Source: Heliocybe sulcata
Lineage: Eukaryota; Basidiomycota; Agaricomycetes; Gloeophyllales; Gloeophyllaceae
Direction of reading: 5' to 3'
Assembly (NCBI GenBank): GCA_004369045.1
Contig: ML213507.1
Location: 1,111,078 to 1,175,077 of the forward strand
DNA: 64,000 bases
In this document: piece after piece, positions 10,943 to 22,731 of the stretch
How the letters are laid out: each line of letters starts with the position of its first letter
Position numbering within the stretch: the stretch's first letter is position 1
Notes under the pieces: model-generated
What the model was told of the DNA's origin: nothing
Databases searched by the model: none
Seen by the model: only the letters and a program-made list of their open reading frames with translations
Program-made: the position numbers and the translations under genes

Positions 10943-12059
10943 TTACTGGCGCTTGCTTTTGGGCGGGACAGCAGGCGCAGCGCCGATTGTCTTGCCAGGA
11001 CCCCACCCGAGGACCTTGCGACGCTGGCGCATCATGTGGGTGTACATCATGTACAGGCCTGGTAAAAGAGAAGGGTCGTTCAGTCTACTCAATCGTACGC
11101 GAGCATCAAGTGCGCTTACCAGGCCACCAGATAACGAACATAAAACCCCTCACCCAGTCCTCGAATCCCCAGCGTCCCCAGAGCATCTTCTGCACCCACG
11201 GCCCGCTGTTCAGAGGGTTACTCTTCGGAAGCGTGGCATACATGCAGAACGCCTCGCTCCCCGCTCCGGTAGGGTACAGCAGGTAGAAGGTAGTGTATCG
11301 GAGGTACGTCAGCCAGTATGGGATGGAAACTTGGTAGGAGATGGGAGAGGTGGAAGAGGAGAGCAGCGACAAGGCATAGTAGGTGTACCGGACGATCTCA
11401 GTCGTCGACCAGGAGAGTAGCATAGTAGCGTAAAAAGGGGAGGTGCGTGCCTAAGGCCTTATTAGTAACAGGAAAGGAAATGGGAGGAAGCAGAAACGTA
11501 CCTCTTCGTAACGCTCAGCAATACCCCACACAAGTATCAACCGGCTGGCGACCTGGATAGCAGTCGTGCCAACGGCACTCCTCACCCACCCAAGCACGAC
11601 ATGCGCGACCTCAAGCACGGCGAATGACTGCACAACCGCGGTCAGAAGCCCAGCACTCTGGTACAGCGTATGGCTCCTCATAATAAACGGCTCGAGGAAT
11701 GGCAGCTTGTCCAGCACGAAAGACTCGATGCTGGATGTCGGCAGAACGGAAGGTGCCCCGGACTTCATACCAGGCAAGGAGGAGAAGAGACGCGCAAAGG
11801 CCGAGGTGGCTTTGGGCCCATTAGAGATCCCAGCGCTCGATGGAAGGTATGGCGCGGTGAGAAGATGGCGAGTTGTCGTGTAAAGTACGAGCGACCATCC
11901 TATCGCTGAAAATACATTATACAAAGTGAGATAGCCGAAGAGAATGGGGGACTCGGACGGCGAGGATTTTGTGATTTTAGAGGCTGAGGGGAAGCTGACG
12001 CCGTTCGCAGGCTGTGCTTGTTGTTTTGAGGAAGATGCAGCTCTTGTCGAGGGAGCCAT
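10943..12059 (-). CDS. PHS1: Very-long-chain (3R)-3-hydroxyacyl-CoA dehydratase, PHS1/HACD family
   Basis: Exons 11502-12059, 11120-11450 and 10943-11058 give 334 residues. The enzyme catalyses the dehydration step of the fatty-acid elongation cycle in the endoplasmic reticulum membrane, feeding sphingolipid synthesis. Seen in the sequence: several hydrophobic segments; the family block SWSTTEIVRYTYYALSLL; and LLYPTGAGSE, in which Tyr and Glu seven residues apart match the catalytic pair of the family. The C terminus ends KSKRQ, a short basic tail like an ER retention signal. The N-terminal 40 residues are Ser/Ala-rich and longer than in yeast. Introns of 51 and 61 bases. The ATG at 12059 is the first in frame. 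Confidence 0.92.
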
Positions 12060-12417
12060 GGCGGAGGAGGTGAAAGGAGGTTGCCACAAAGTTGTCAAGT
12101 GCAGTCGCCACAGACGCGTTGCCGCACCTCTTCCCGGGTCCTGATAGCCTCGAGGTAGAGGGACCCGGTACACTCCACAAGTACGAGCCCACCAGCAGAC
12201 ACATCGACCAAGGACATACATTCGCCAGTACATAACCTAAGTAAATACGTGACGTGGACACAACACTACAGTACTGGAATAGCAGTGTTCATCCAACAAC
12301 AACAACAACAAAAAAAGACAAAGCAAGGTTTAAACCAATAACTATAGGCGACAAAACAAAAATCGGGTGTAGAAATATGGACAATCAAAAAGTAGATCGT
12401 AGAGTCAAATCACGCAG
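12060..12417. other. Intergenic between PHS1 and RAD21
   Basis: No gene. A short run of CAA repeats lies at about 12295-12311 followed by an A run. Confidence 0.5.
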
Positions 12418-14796
12418 CTAAATGCCAGACGCAACCGAGGGTGCCAAAGACGCATGACGCTGGCGCTCCCACAACCTGTCCTTTGCGCGGACCTCGATAT
12501 TCTCGAAGGGGTCAGACTGAGACAGCTTGACACAGTCCCGCGTGCCGAGCACGAGCAGCTCAAAGAAGAACGACGACGCAGCACGTCTCGTAGCCTAGGG
12601 GCCTTGTCAACAACATCTTCAAACGTCACCGAAGACAATCCTTACCTTATGGGCCATCTGTTTGAAGCTCACGACCCTCTCCTGCTCCTCTTCCTGCTCC
12701 TCGTCGGGCTGCAATTCCCGCCTAATAATCGAGAGTGCCTTCACAGTGTTCCGGCTATAGCCCTTGCCCTCGTTATCAGCCGCAGCCGACTCCACATCCT
12801 GCGACTGTGCCTGCGAGCGAGAATCAAATACCGCGATGGGGCAGTCCGCATCCGCATAAGTCTCCTCGCCTTCCCCATCCATCAACGCCGGAGTCGACAA
12901 CCGAGACAAGCGCGTCAGCTCAGACGGTGCAGCAGATTTGGACCGTGCCCGAGCGAGATCCACATTCGCCTCCTCGGGCACAGGCATCTGGAAGTCATCG
13001 AGGCCCAGCGTATTATCACCCAGGTCGAAGTTGAGGTCACCTTCAGGACCAACGCTCGCCCGACCACCGAGAGCCTCGCTCCCAAGCGCAGCGCTGGGCG
13101 CTATACTCACGGCCCTTCTTGCCTGCTCCACTTCATCCTCATCACCCGCCACACTGCCCTCAATACGCGGCTTCTTACTAGGCCCCTTCTGCTTATCCGG
13201 CGAAGCACCTCTCCTCTTCGGTCCCGCCCCATGCGTCTGCACGGGCCTCAAGAACAGCTCTGCCAGCTCCGGTGCCATCCCCGGAGGGGCAGCACAGAAG
13301 AACGTGCCGTTGGGTGTGACCTTTGTCGGCAAGAAATGCGAGATGGGGTCGTTGTGGATCTCCAGTAGGCGCATAACAAGAGGAGACGCCGGCAAGAAGT
13401 GCTGCTCGGTGAGGATGTCGCTCACGTCTTTCGTCTGTTGTGACCCTAAGCCGCTCTTGCGCCCCCGACCAACGCGCGCCCCGGGCCCATCTGCGAGCTC
13501 AGTCACGGAGTCGATGATTTGTTTCTTTTCTCGCGGCTTGCGTTTGCCCTTGCCTGCCTGGGCTTCAGCTGCTGCAGCTCCGGCGAGCTCCATGTCCGGT
13601 GGAGGTGTCATGGGTGGCTCGGATAGGGGAGAGGCTTTGGTAGACTTCAATCAATGTTGCCACAAGGATGTAAATATTGCACGTACTTATAGATCTAGTG
13701 TAGCCGGGTGTCTTCTCTCTGTCGCTTTGTTGTGGTTCGGCTTCCATGGTAACATCGCCAGCACCAGTGGCTCCGGGACCATCACCGAAGTCGAGCCCAA
13801 GGTCAATGTCCATGCCACCAAGATCAGGCCCAAAGTCCATATCCACATCCGCACCAAACGGCTGTTCGGATCTGCTCCTCTGGGAGAGCATATCCAGGTC
13901 AAGAGCTGCACCACCCTTACCGATAAACCGCGAGTCGATGGATTCGCGTGCGGAGCGATGGGAGGCGGCGTCACGCCCCATCTCAACGCTCATGCTGTCG
14001 TCGCCCTCCAATCTGCTCGCGCCGTCACCGAAGTCGAGCCCAAGGTCGACCTCGTAGTCTTGCGAGCCGATGCCGTCGGACGGCCCAAGGTCCCAGCCGT
14101 ACCCGCCGTCGTCAAGGTTGAATTGGAAGTCCTCGGCATTGGCGAGGGTGATATCGGCTTCTCGGGCGACGTGCTGGCCTTGCGGCTGGGGGATGTGGTC
14201 GTCGAAGTCCATGTCCCTAATATAGTATGAGGAACGTGCAGCGCGGCACACTGAAATACGGCGTACCAGTTGATATCCGGAAGAAGCATGTCCAAGTCAA
14301 CATCTCCGCCTTGGAGGGTGATCGTGTTACTCTTGACGTTCAGTTGGTCCTCTGTCATATCGACCAGACCAGGGCGGAAAGCCTGCGTACGTCAGGCATG
14401 AACTCGGAAAGGAACAGACAACAGTGCATACCATTTTAATTTTGAGAAGCGCCTCATTACAGTCATCCAGCAAGTACTTGGCCTTCCGGCTGTAGATCCT
14501 TACGACACCCAACAACAATTGTCCACTTAATCGTAACGCCATGATCTCCACTTCCTGGCCAACAATCGAGTCTGGACCACACGCATAAGAATTGGAGTGT
14601 ACTCGACAGTGAGCTCACATACCGACGGACTCCGTAATGTCGGTCTGTAGCGTCTGAGCTTTGGTGAGCTTCCGCTCCATGTGGGCCGCCAGCCAGACCT
14701 TGGCCAGCGGCCCTCTGCGGGTTAGAATGGCCTCTGAGTAGAACTAAAACGTCGTCAGGACATATTGCTCGAGCAGCGGATGCAACTACTGACCAT
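12418..14796 (-). CDS. RAD21: Cohesin kleisin subunit RAD21/SCC1
   Basis: Seven coding exons: 14794-14796, 14623-14743, 14432-14571, 14267-14382, 13687-14216, 12646-13634, 12418-12594, all joining in frame for 691 residues. Kleisin closes the cohesin ring by bridging the SMC1 and SMC3 heads and is cleaved by separase at anaphase. The N-terminal domain is clear ([20 protein letters not shown], then [20 protein letters not shown] and [14 protein letters not shown]). The middle is acidic and low-complexity with repeated DLGLDFGDG units. The C-terminal winged helix contains [19 protein letters not shown] and [11 protein letters not shown]. The first coding exon is only the ATG. It is divergent from the PPR gene. 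Confidence 0.93.
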
Positions 14797-15222
14797 GTGG
14801 AGGGTATACACAAGAAGAAGGGAACGCGTCGAGCGCGCTTGTGGCAACCCGAGGGGGTTCAGTTAGCGTTAGGCGAACCGTCACACGTCACGGGCATGCT
14901 GTAGCTCAGTCACGGGTTTCAGTCACGGGTCAGGCCACCGCCGAGACACATGCGGACGGCACTCTTGTCCCATGTCTCGCCTGATTCTGCCCGACGCTCG
15001 AACGTAGCCGCGTCGATCTAAGTACGAGCAGAATGTTTAACTAGTTGAAGGGAAAAGCAGTTTGGCTGAGGAGAAACATAGGTTCTGCGACATTTGCCTT
15101 TTGCGGGGGTGCCTGGGAAGCGCGCGATCTTTTCTCGGCTCTCGCGTTCAGTTGTAGGCGTCCGACGTCGTTCTGTGGTCACCCAGTAGTTCTCTGCTGT
15201 ACGTCTCGCTGGTGTCGAGGGT
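14797..15222. other. Divergent promoter region of RAD21 and the PPR gene
   Basis: No gene. A near repeat GTCACGGGTTTCAGTCACGGG at about 14911-14931 is the only visible motif. Confidence 0.4.
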
Positions 15223-17202
15223 ATGTTGGCGTCTTGTTCCCGCCATGCTGTGAAGAATGCAGCGAAGCAGTCGCTGTCGCCGTCGCTGACAGTGACCGCA
15301 AGGCAGAGTTTGAAGCGGGTTCCGAGAGGTATGTATAGTCGTGCTACTTGCAAACTGGGATGTGTAGAACGTTAAACAACATTCAAGCACACTCGAGGCA
15401 CCAAAAGAGGAGATATGCGTCTGAGGCAAATGGCGAAAGACCTCGCTACGAGAACGCGACTGCTGAAGTGAAACCCATCCTTCATCGGGGGCAAGTCAGT
15501 CTGACCGCGTGCAACCTCGCCATGGCCAAGCTTGGGGCAGTAAATGCGGTCCACTTGTGCAGGGAGATGAAAGAGAGAGGAATCAAGCCGGATCTACAGT
15601 TATACTCCCTACTTCTTCGTTCTCTGGCACAGGAGCCCTTTGTTGTCGAGGCGTTCGCCATCTTCGAGGACATGAAGGCCCTGGGGATTCATCCAGATGT
15701 TGGCGTGTACAATACACTGATTCGAGTGAGTACTCAACAGCGCCGTCATGAATATTGTTTCACTCAGTAACAGACATGCCGCCTGGAAGATCCTTTAGTG
15801 TCCTTGTCCATTATGGATATGATGACAGAGGACAGAGTCCCTCCAAATGCTGAGACGTATGAGCTTCTGATGGAACGCTATATCGCCAGTGATAATCTCG
15901 AGCGGTGTATGGAAATCTACGCTCAAGCAGAATCTGGCCAAGCCCCCCTTAACATCGCTAGTGTGGAGAAGCTAATCGGACTAGCGGCAGAAACATACTA
16001 TCCGCGACTTGCATGCCAAATGGCTGAGTACTTCGAAGCTCGGGCTGTCCGGTCACTCAATGTTAGTACTTGGGTAAAATGCTTGATCTCGTCGGCAGAT
16101 CAGCTTTACGTAGGTACCATTTTCCCCCTACAAAAACGATTCGCTAACAGCTTCCTAGGCTGAAGGTGTCAGCCAGTGCTGGGAGAAGCTCGTCGATCAC
16201 CTGAACCTCCAGCCCGACGAGGGTCTGTGCATCGCAGTCCTCCACACTGCAGGACGACATGGCTTACCCAGGCTCGCCACCTCTGTGATCTCCGCGCTCA
16301 AAGCAAACAACATCGACCTAAGAGAGTATCACTTCGCTCCGCTCATCCAAGCTCTCTGCGGTGAGGGACTCCTGGAAGAGGCCGTATTATCTATCAACAT
16401 GATGTACGAAGACGGCATAGAGCCGACCCTCCAAACAGTTGGCCCCTTCATGGAATGGGTGCACACCAATCATGACGGCATTGACAGGCTCTGGGCCGTC
16501 CTGGATACCGTGCGCTCCCAAAACACGCCAGTTCACGTCATGGTCATCAACGCGCTCATCAAGGCGTCCGTCGACATGGGCGAGCTGCAGCGCGCGATCG
16601 GCATCTTTGGAGCGCTGCCCCAGCTGGACATCAGCCCGGACCTGACCACGTTCGAGGAGCTGCTCGCTGGGTGCGTGCTCCTGCGCCACCGCGAGCTTTG
16701 CAATAGGCTCCTGGACCATATGCAGCAGCTCCAGATCAAGCCACGAGCGCGAACGTACCAGCTCCTGATCGAGCTATACCTGACGCAAGACACATACGAA
16801 GACGCATTCTTCTACCTCGAGGAGATGAAGGGCCAGGGTATGATACCTCCCGTCGAGGTGTACAATGCAATCATCCGCAAGTGTATGCAGAACGGGGATA
16901 CGCGGCATAAGATCGCAGTGGAAGATATGCGGGAGTGCGGGTATACGGTGTCGCAGGAAGTGCAGTACCTCATCAATCATGGCACTGATGGTAGCCCGCC
17001 GGAAAAGCCAAGGACGCATCTGGAGAACGAGTGGTTGGCTTTGCTTGCGAAGGGGAAGGAGGCGGAGGTGATTGCAGCGGCTCAGTTCGAGACGGACGAG
17101 TTGCTGCGGAATATCGTTCCAACCGAGTCTGAGCGGAAAGCGGCATCTGGTCATGATCCAGAAGTGCAGCCTGAGGCAAAGGTTGCTCCTGCCTCTTCAT
17201 AA
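15223..17202 (+). CDS. Mitochondrial pentatricopeptide repeat (PPR) protein
   Basis: Exons 15223-15328, 15388-15725, 15774-16109 and 16159-17202 give 607 residues. The leader MLASCSRHAVKNAAKQS is Arg/Ser/Ala-rich without acidic residues, as in mitochondrial presequences. Successive helix-pair repeats of about 35 residues are visible through most of the protein, for example LCREMKERGIKPDLQLYSLL, IFEDMKALGIHPDVGVYNTL and YLEEMKGQGMIPPVEVYNAI. PPR proteins bind organellar RNA in processing, stability or translation; which transcript is targeted here cannot be told. The last 60 residues are charged and outside the repeats. The intron acceptor for exon 2 is the CAAG at 15384-15387, which keeps the frame. 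Confidence 0.88.
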
Positions 17203-17670
17203 CACCACATCGGCCGGTGTTCATTGGAACAAGGCCGGCTCAGGCTCAGCGGGTCGGGACTTCGAGGTGGAGAAATGCCGACTTGCGAGTGCTATGCTTA
17301 TTGTTAAGTTTTGCCCGACATGCGCTATAATCCTAATTTGTCGCATCCCCGCTCTGCTCTACCAACTTGAACGGAAGTCCTCAAACTTCTGAAGTAAACA
17401 CCCCGGGAATGAACACGCTGCCGAGGTAAGCGGCCCATGAACCTTCCCGTAGTATCGAAAGTACGTTTTTGCCGATCTATTTGCTGCCGGCGTCGAGTCA
17501 ATGTCCGGATTGTTTTTGTCGTTCAAGTCGCCCAAGTACTTGTATGAACAGGCCATACGCCAGGGTCGTTCATACACCAGAAGCGGTCTGCAGGACGAAC
17601 TCCAATGCGTCTTTCATTATTACAAGAAGCAAGGTTACAACAGGGGATAAGATACAAACAAGAGTGACTA
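17203..17670. other. Intergenic, convergent
   Basis: 3' flanks of the PPR gene and the DUF6534-type gene; nothing else recognised. Confidence 0.45.
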
Positions 17671-19497
17671 TCAGAGTTCGACGTGGTCTCCATATTCATA
17701 CCGTGCTCGCAACGCTTCCCGGTTGTTCAAGCTGATGATTGTGAGTGCGCGCTCTTCAGGTAAGGAAACCAAGACTCACGCTGCCAGTAACGAATTAACG
17801 TACACTGTACCATCATAGTGTCGATGAACATCTTTTGCTAGGCACACCAGTGAGATATAGACTGACCTTTCGTCCCCACAAAATATACAGCAAGAAATAT
17901 CATATTTCCGGCAAGCATGATAAACTGTATGCGCACAATAATAAGCTCTGGTTGTCGACGGGATTTGCATTTGCACAGATTTCACTGACCGTGACTAAGT
18001 ATGTCAACATGATGAGACTGAGAGCCAGAGTCAGGCCGAATTCCGAGGATAAGTCAAGCACTGACCTAGTAAGCAAGCCGGTCGCGACGGCGTAATTAAT
18101 CAATACGCTGATCAAGGTCCTGGACGTCGTATGTAAGAAATACACCGTCAGAATGCTGTCGGCTAATCATGAGCAACATAGGAACACTGACTTGGAGGCA
18201 TCAGAGACGACATGCCGTGAGCTCCACAGGAAATAGCAGAGCGTTGATGCGATGCCAATGTCAGTGACGGCGTACGCTGCAGCAGCGATGCAAGTCAACC
18301 ACTAAGCGATAGATATTAGGCTCGAGGGTGTCAATGTAGATTACGTGGTCTACTTACCTCTGCGGTCATGAAGTGCTTGTCGCCCACGAAGAAGGAGGGA
18401 TTTGCGTAACTGCCAACTTACGTCAGTGTCTATAGATGAGCACCGATTTCTCTGACCACGTACTTTGCGATGAGAAATGCTGAAGCCGTTTTACCTTCGT
18501 CAGTGACCATGCGCCGGTGAGTGGCTGAGGAGACTTGCCTAGAGCGAAGACTGGAGCATATGCCTGCAGTAGTAGCCAACGGATATTGTAGCGCAGGTTA
18601 TCAGAACCTACCAGGTGCAATAACAGCCGGCATGGTCTACAAGATGATATTAAGGGATCGTTCCGACGGATTTACACAAGAGGCATACCAAGATCATGGC
18701 AGACTTCTTATTGCCAACTAGGATGGTGGTTTCTCAGCTTTAGCTTCTTTTAGTGTTGGGCGGCGGACGCACAGTACCATATTCTCATTATGTAGAAGCT
18801 GTAATGTTAGCTGATCAGGCCCGCCACTGGACCGATAACATCTGTTCGCCTCACCCTTCAACAATTGATATCGCAACAATCTTTCCACTCCATCAATATA
18901 TGAATGATTGTATACCACACTGGACTCACAGAGGGAACCGCCTCTGCCTGCAGTAACATGTCGTTCGTCAGTACGACGCGCCAGTGATCAATTGTTTGCA
19001 GAAGTTACCAGTACGCTCCTTGCCCCGGCATCAGACATTACAAACAGTGACCATCAGGAGATTGGCGTACTTACCACGCCCAAAATTCGCAATTTGATCC
19101 AGTGAGGGTAGCGCACCTTCGCGACGCATAATACCATGCAGCATGGGATAGAAGGGCTTGCTGGACGGTATCCATCTGCGAGTCTTACGCATTGCTCCCT
19201 CGCAAGGCCACTACGGCACTTACCAGCCAGACAACGGCTACCTAGTAATATATAATTAGTAACGACGGAATATCTACTTGACCAGATATCCTTACCATCA
19301 ACTTGATTTTCCATGAATCTCGGGGAAATGCTGTGTAGTACTTGATAACCTGAGCACAGCTAACGCCGTACAACCTGAACATAGTACCCTTCAAATCGGA
19401 ACACCCACCGCAGAATGATTTCATAGAGATTCACTTACAAAGCCGAGATTGTCGCGCCATCGAAGAGTGCACCCGCAGTAGCGTCAATTGGGGCCAT
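17671..19497 (-). CDS. DUF6534-type multi-pass membrane protein in 18 very small exons
   Basis: Exons 19439-19497, 19296-19374, 19224-19241, 19075-19175, 19009-19018, 18930-18947, 18855-18880, 18773-18798, 18689-18717, 18612-18636, 18464-18563, 18358-18409, 18192-18301, 18066-18119, 17990-18017, 17867-17924, 17780-17804 and 17671-17731. All 17 introns are 48-72 bases with GT...AG ends and the phases add up to 292 residues. The family is a basidiomycete membrane protein class of unknown function with about seven helices. Recognisable blocks: LLYGVSCAQVIKYYTAFPRD and KLMVAVVWL; GFYIMRIWYFGNKK; VTDIGIASTLCYFL; LINYAVATGLLTSLI; FLAVYFVGTK; VYVNSLLAALNNREALR. The 100-base exon at 18464-18563 is the least certain and may hide another intron. 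Confidence 0.75.
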
Positions 19498-20707
19498 GGG
19501 CGAGACCGGTAGAGACAAGACCACAGGACATGAAGATGAGGGAGGAGGTTTGTGCCTCCCGGTAGAGCTAGAAACAGATATACTCGTTCGAATTCGCGTC
19601 CTTTACCACGACGTGACTGTTCTTTGCATAGTGAGGTATATATAGCAAGACGGGCATCCTCAAACCGGGAGAACGGCTGCAAGTTTCGGATTCTCATGGA
19701 AGCTTCCGAGAGGTCTGTCTCTGATTGGCGCCAGTACTTGCATGCGTGTATTGAGTTACTGAATACCCTGTGACGAGTGCATGCCTCATCTATCAAGGAA
19801 CCTGATTGCGAGGCACTGCGTGGATAGGAATGAATTACTACCGCGGTAAGAGCATTGCAGATAGTGGCTTTTGCCAAGACATACACTTCTGCTGAACAAT
19901 ATTGATCGCTGTCGATGACTCACCATGCAATGTGTTCATCCCATCGGAAGCGTGCCCATTACTTCTTCCGAGTCCCCACACCCGGAAGTGAACAAAGGCG
20001 CCCATCTCGACGGACCTCGCGCATGAACTGGGCTAGGCGGAAACGATACTTTATTTGCGAGGTGGGAGCATTCCGAAGCAAGGACTTGGGTCTATCAGTT
20101 TCAAGTAGAACCTATGTCAGTATAGGCATGTACACAGCAGGTAGACTCGGTTGTCTCACGTACGCAGAACACTCCGCAACGCCCGACGCCGATGATGGCT
20201 TGACACAGGCTGTCAGTGTACTGTACTGAGTGGTCGACGGGCAATGCAACGTTTAACTGAAACCTGCTGTGCTCGAATCCATAATATTTCGCCTCTTCTC
20301 GACAGATACGATTCGGGGGGCACGTATCTGGACTCCAATCATATATCCAGTTTATCGGATCCCTTCTGTATTACCCTGGATACTACCTCCGGTAGTCGAA
20401 TGACCGGTACCGGCGTCTCCTCTGACATTCCCTTGACAGGCAGATATTCTACTGCTGAAGGTCCCTACGTATGTCCAGCGTCAGGAAACGACTTCCCCAG
20501 TGCTTATACCGCTGCCGAACAATCTTACCGGATTGTCCTGCGACTCGCTGGGTCGACGTTGCAAGTTTTGATAGGGCTGTCGATGCCAACAATTCACAGC
20601 AAGTATAGCCACTCACAAACACAGCCGATCCTGTAACGATAAGGCGAATAGTATTGACAACCTTCTCTACGGGTGCGCTGTCCGACAGAGGATGATTTTA
20701 TTTCTCT
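19498..20707. other. Intergenic, nothing recognised
   Basis: 1.2 kb without a supported gene. ORFs on both strands lack family motifs. Given the neighbour's micro-exons, a very finely split gene cannot be excluded. Confidence 0.35.
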
Positions 20708-21994
20708 TCACGGTGTCTCTTGAGGGCGGACAATCAACTTCACTCCACTGACCTTGTCGTCCTCCATACGCTTCAAGCCGTCCGGGATACCAGCCAGACC
20801 GTTAGGCAGGACCTCAACTCGGTTAGGCTAGCAGGTGCAGTACGTCAGCGAAGACTCTTTTATTGACGTACGACACCTGAAGATACGCACCTTGATCTCG
20901 CCCTCCTGAATCAGCCGAGTGAGCTTGCTGTACAGGCTTACACCAGTGGCGCGCTGCTCCGGAAGATGCACGTTGCCCACGGCATACACAACAGTCTTGC
21001 GGGCCGACGGGTCCTTCTTTGTCTGATCATCAGCGACGACGACGAGAGTTCCACCCGGGGCCAGTGCATCGTAACCCGCCTGCTGCGTCTCGGCGAAGCT
21101 GACCGCATCGTAGACGACTTCCAAGGGTGATATGGTGAGCGAGGCAAGCTGAGATTTGAGCTCGGGAAGAGGGATATTACGGTCGATGACATGGTCGACC
21201 CCCAGCGACTTCAGAAAGGAGGTGTGCTTAGGAGACGCGGTAACGATGATGGGGGAGAAGCCAGAAAGCTTGGCAAGTTGGATAACTAACGCCGGTGAAT
21301 CGGTGAATATTTGGATAACACAGCAGCAGAAAATTGCCTACCGTACTGGCCGACCGAAGTGGCGCCTCCGAAGATGAGGATAGGTTTGCCTGCGTACTTG
21401 CCGCGACCGTCTTCCCAGGGAGGGGGTAGGCCAGCGCCGCCAAAGCGTTCCTTAGGAAGGGGTGCATACAAGCCGAGAGCGGCCGTCGCCAATCCAAGAG
21501 GGATGGAAGCGGCCTCGTCCAGGGAGATGTTCGAAGGGAGCTGGGTGAAATGCGATTTAGAAGTCACAGTTGAACATGATTCCCGTAGGAGCATAGACGA
21601 ACCTTAGCGGTTATCTCAGCAGGCACGGTGGCATACTCTTGGAACGTAGCCTTATCGTTCGAGAACCACCCCTCAAAAAATCTGAGAAAATCCCTAGCAT
21701 CAATCTACTCCCCGCACGCCATGGATGCAGCGAAACGTACACTTTGTCTCCTACTTTAAATCCAGTGGCGCCCTCACCGACTGCTGCAACCTCTCCAGCA
21801 CCGTCTGTGCCAAGGATGGCAGGATACATCTTATTGAAGGTTCCGCCCTTCTGGATCTTCCAGTCGACCGGGTTCAAAGCAGCGGCCTCCACCTTAATCA
21901 AGAGGTCCCCCGCGCCTGGCTGCGGAATCGCCGTCGCGCGAACCTCCCAAGCACCGAGCTTCTCCAGGAGGAATAACGCCTTCTGCTGGGCCAT
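20708..21994 (-). CDS. Medium-chain NAD(P)H reductase (zinc-free, quinone/enoyl reductase type), copy A
   Basis: Exons 21741-21994, 21603-21681, 21342-21540, 20891-21285 and 20708-20827 give 348 residues. A GroES-like N-terminal domain (GAGDLLIKVEAAALNPVDWK, LGTDGAGEVAAVG) is followed by a Rossmann domain with FGGATSVGQY..VIQLAKLSG, as in the LovC/ToxD-like trans-acting enoyl reductases and quinone oxidoreductases. The zinc-binding residues of true alcohol dehydrogenases are not seen. It probably reduces a C=C or quinone with NADPH; the substrate is unknown. Intron positions and phases match copies B and C, but the protein is the most divergent of the three (GGTFNKMYPAILG; PKERFGGAGLPPP). The start is at MAQQK, shared by all copies. 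Confidence 0.88.
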
Positions 21995-22731
21995 GCTTTG
22001 GTCGAGATAGGCGGAAATGGATGTAAATCGCAGCATATCAGGTCGTCGCAGCTCCTGTATTTATACGGTATGATCGAGCATGGTGATCCGAGAATAGAAT
22101 GGAACGGATCCATCACGAATCGGTGATTTCTCTTCCCCTGGAGAAGGCATTTCATCGTGGCTGAATTGGAGACACCCGATGGAGACTGCACGTACCTCTA
22201 ATGCGAAGTGTCGAGAGCATCATGGTAGACGTTGCGGACAGTACTTGGGGCGCTCTAGGATGCGCATGCATAGTACACATACACATTCCGAGAATAAGAT
22301 CTATGGCTGGGAGTGCCTCACTGGTGCTATGCACACCGGTCTTAGTGCAAGATCGTCACTGCAGGTTGCCATAGCCTCCGTAAGAGCTGAGATCCACCTA
22401 GGATCACCGACGTGTGTAAGTAAAGCTGTCCAGAGTCACTCTGCAAAGTGACTGTCATTTGACACGTTCATGACGAGCGCGCGTGTGATGGTTACGCACG
22501 TCCTGTTCACAGTACTAGTCTTCCGCTACATCCACTGGATAACTGTCTTGCAGCTGGCGCGGTCCGTAATAACATCCACAATCCTTACTTCGCCGCGTCC
22601 GTTTGGGAGTTAACACATCCACTCAAGGCGGCAATTCGGTTGTTGAATATTGCGCCAATGAGGATGGCATGTAGCCCTGATAGTAATACAGGTTGACATC
22701 AAAACAGAACTTCCTTCGTCTTTAATTCCCT
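21995..22731. other. Spacer between reductase copies A and B
   Basis: Holds the promoter of copy A and, from about 22503, the 3' flank of copy B, which is repeated downstream of copy C. Confidence 0.55.
22058..22065 (-). promoter_or_regulatory. TATA box of reductase copy A
   Basis: TATAAATA on the minus strand, 64 bases before the ATG at 21994, preceded by TCATACCG. The same element stands before copies B and C. Confidence 0.6.

Noticed and set aside
12938-14230. 430-codon plus-strand ORF
   Set aside because: It is antisense to RAD21 exons and results from the biased, repetitive codons of the acidic middle region.
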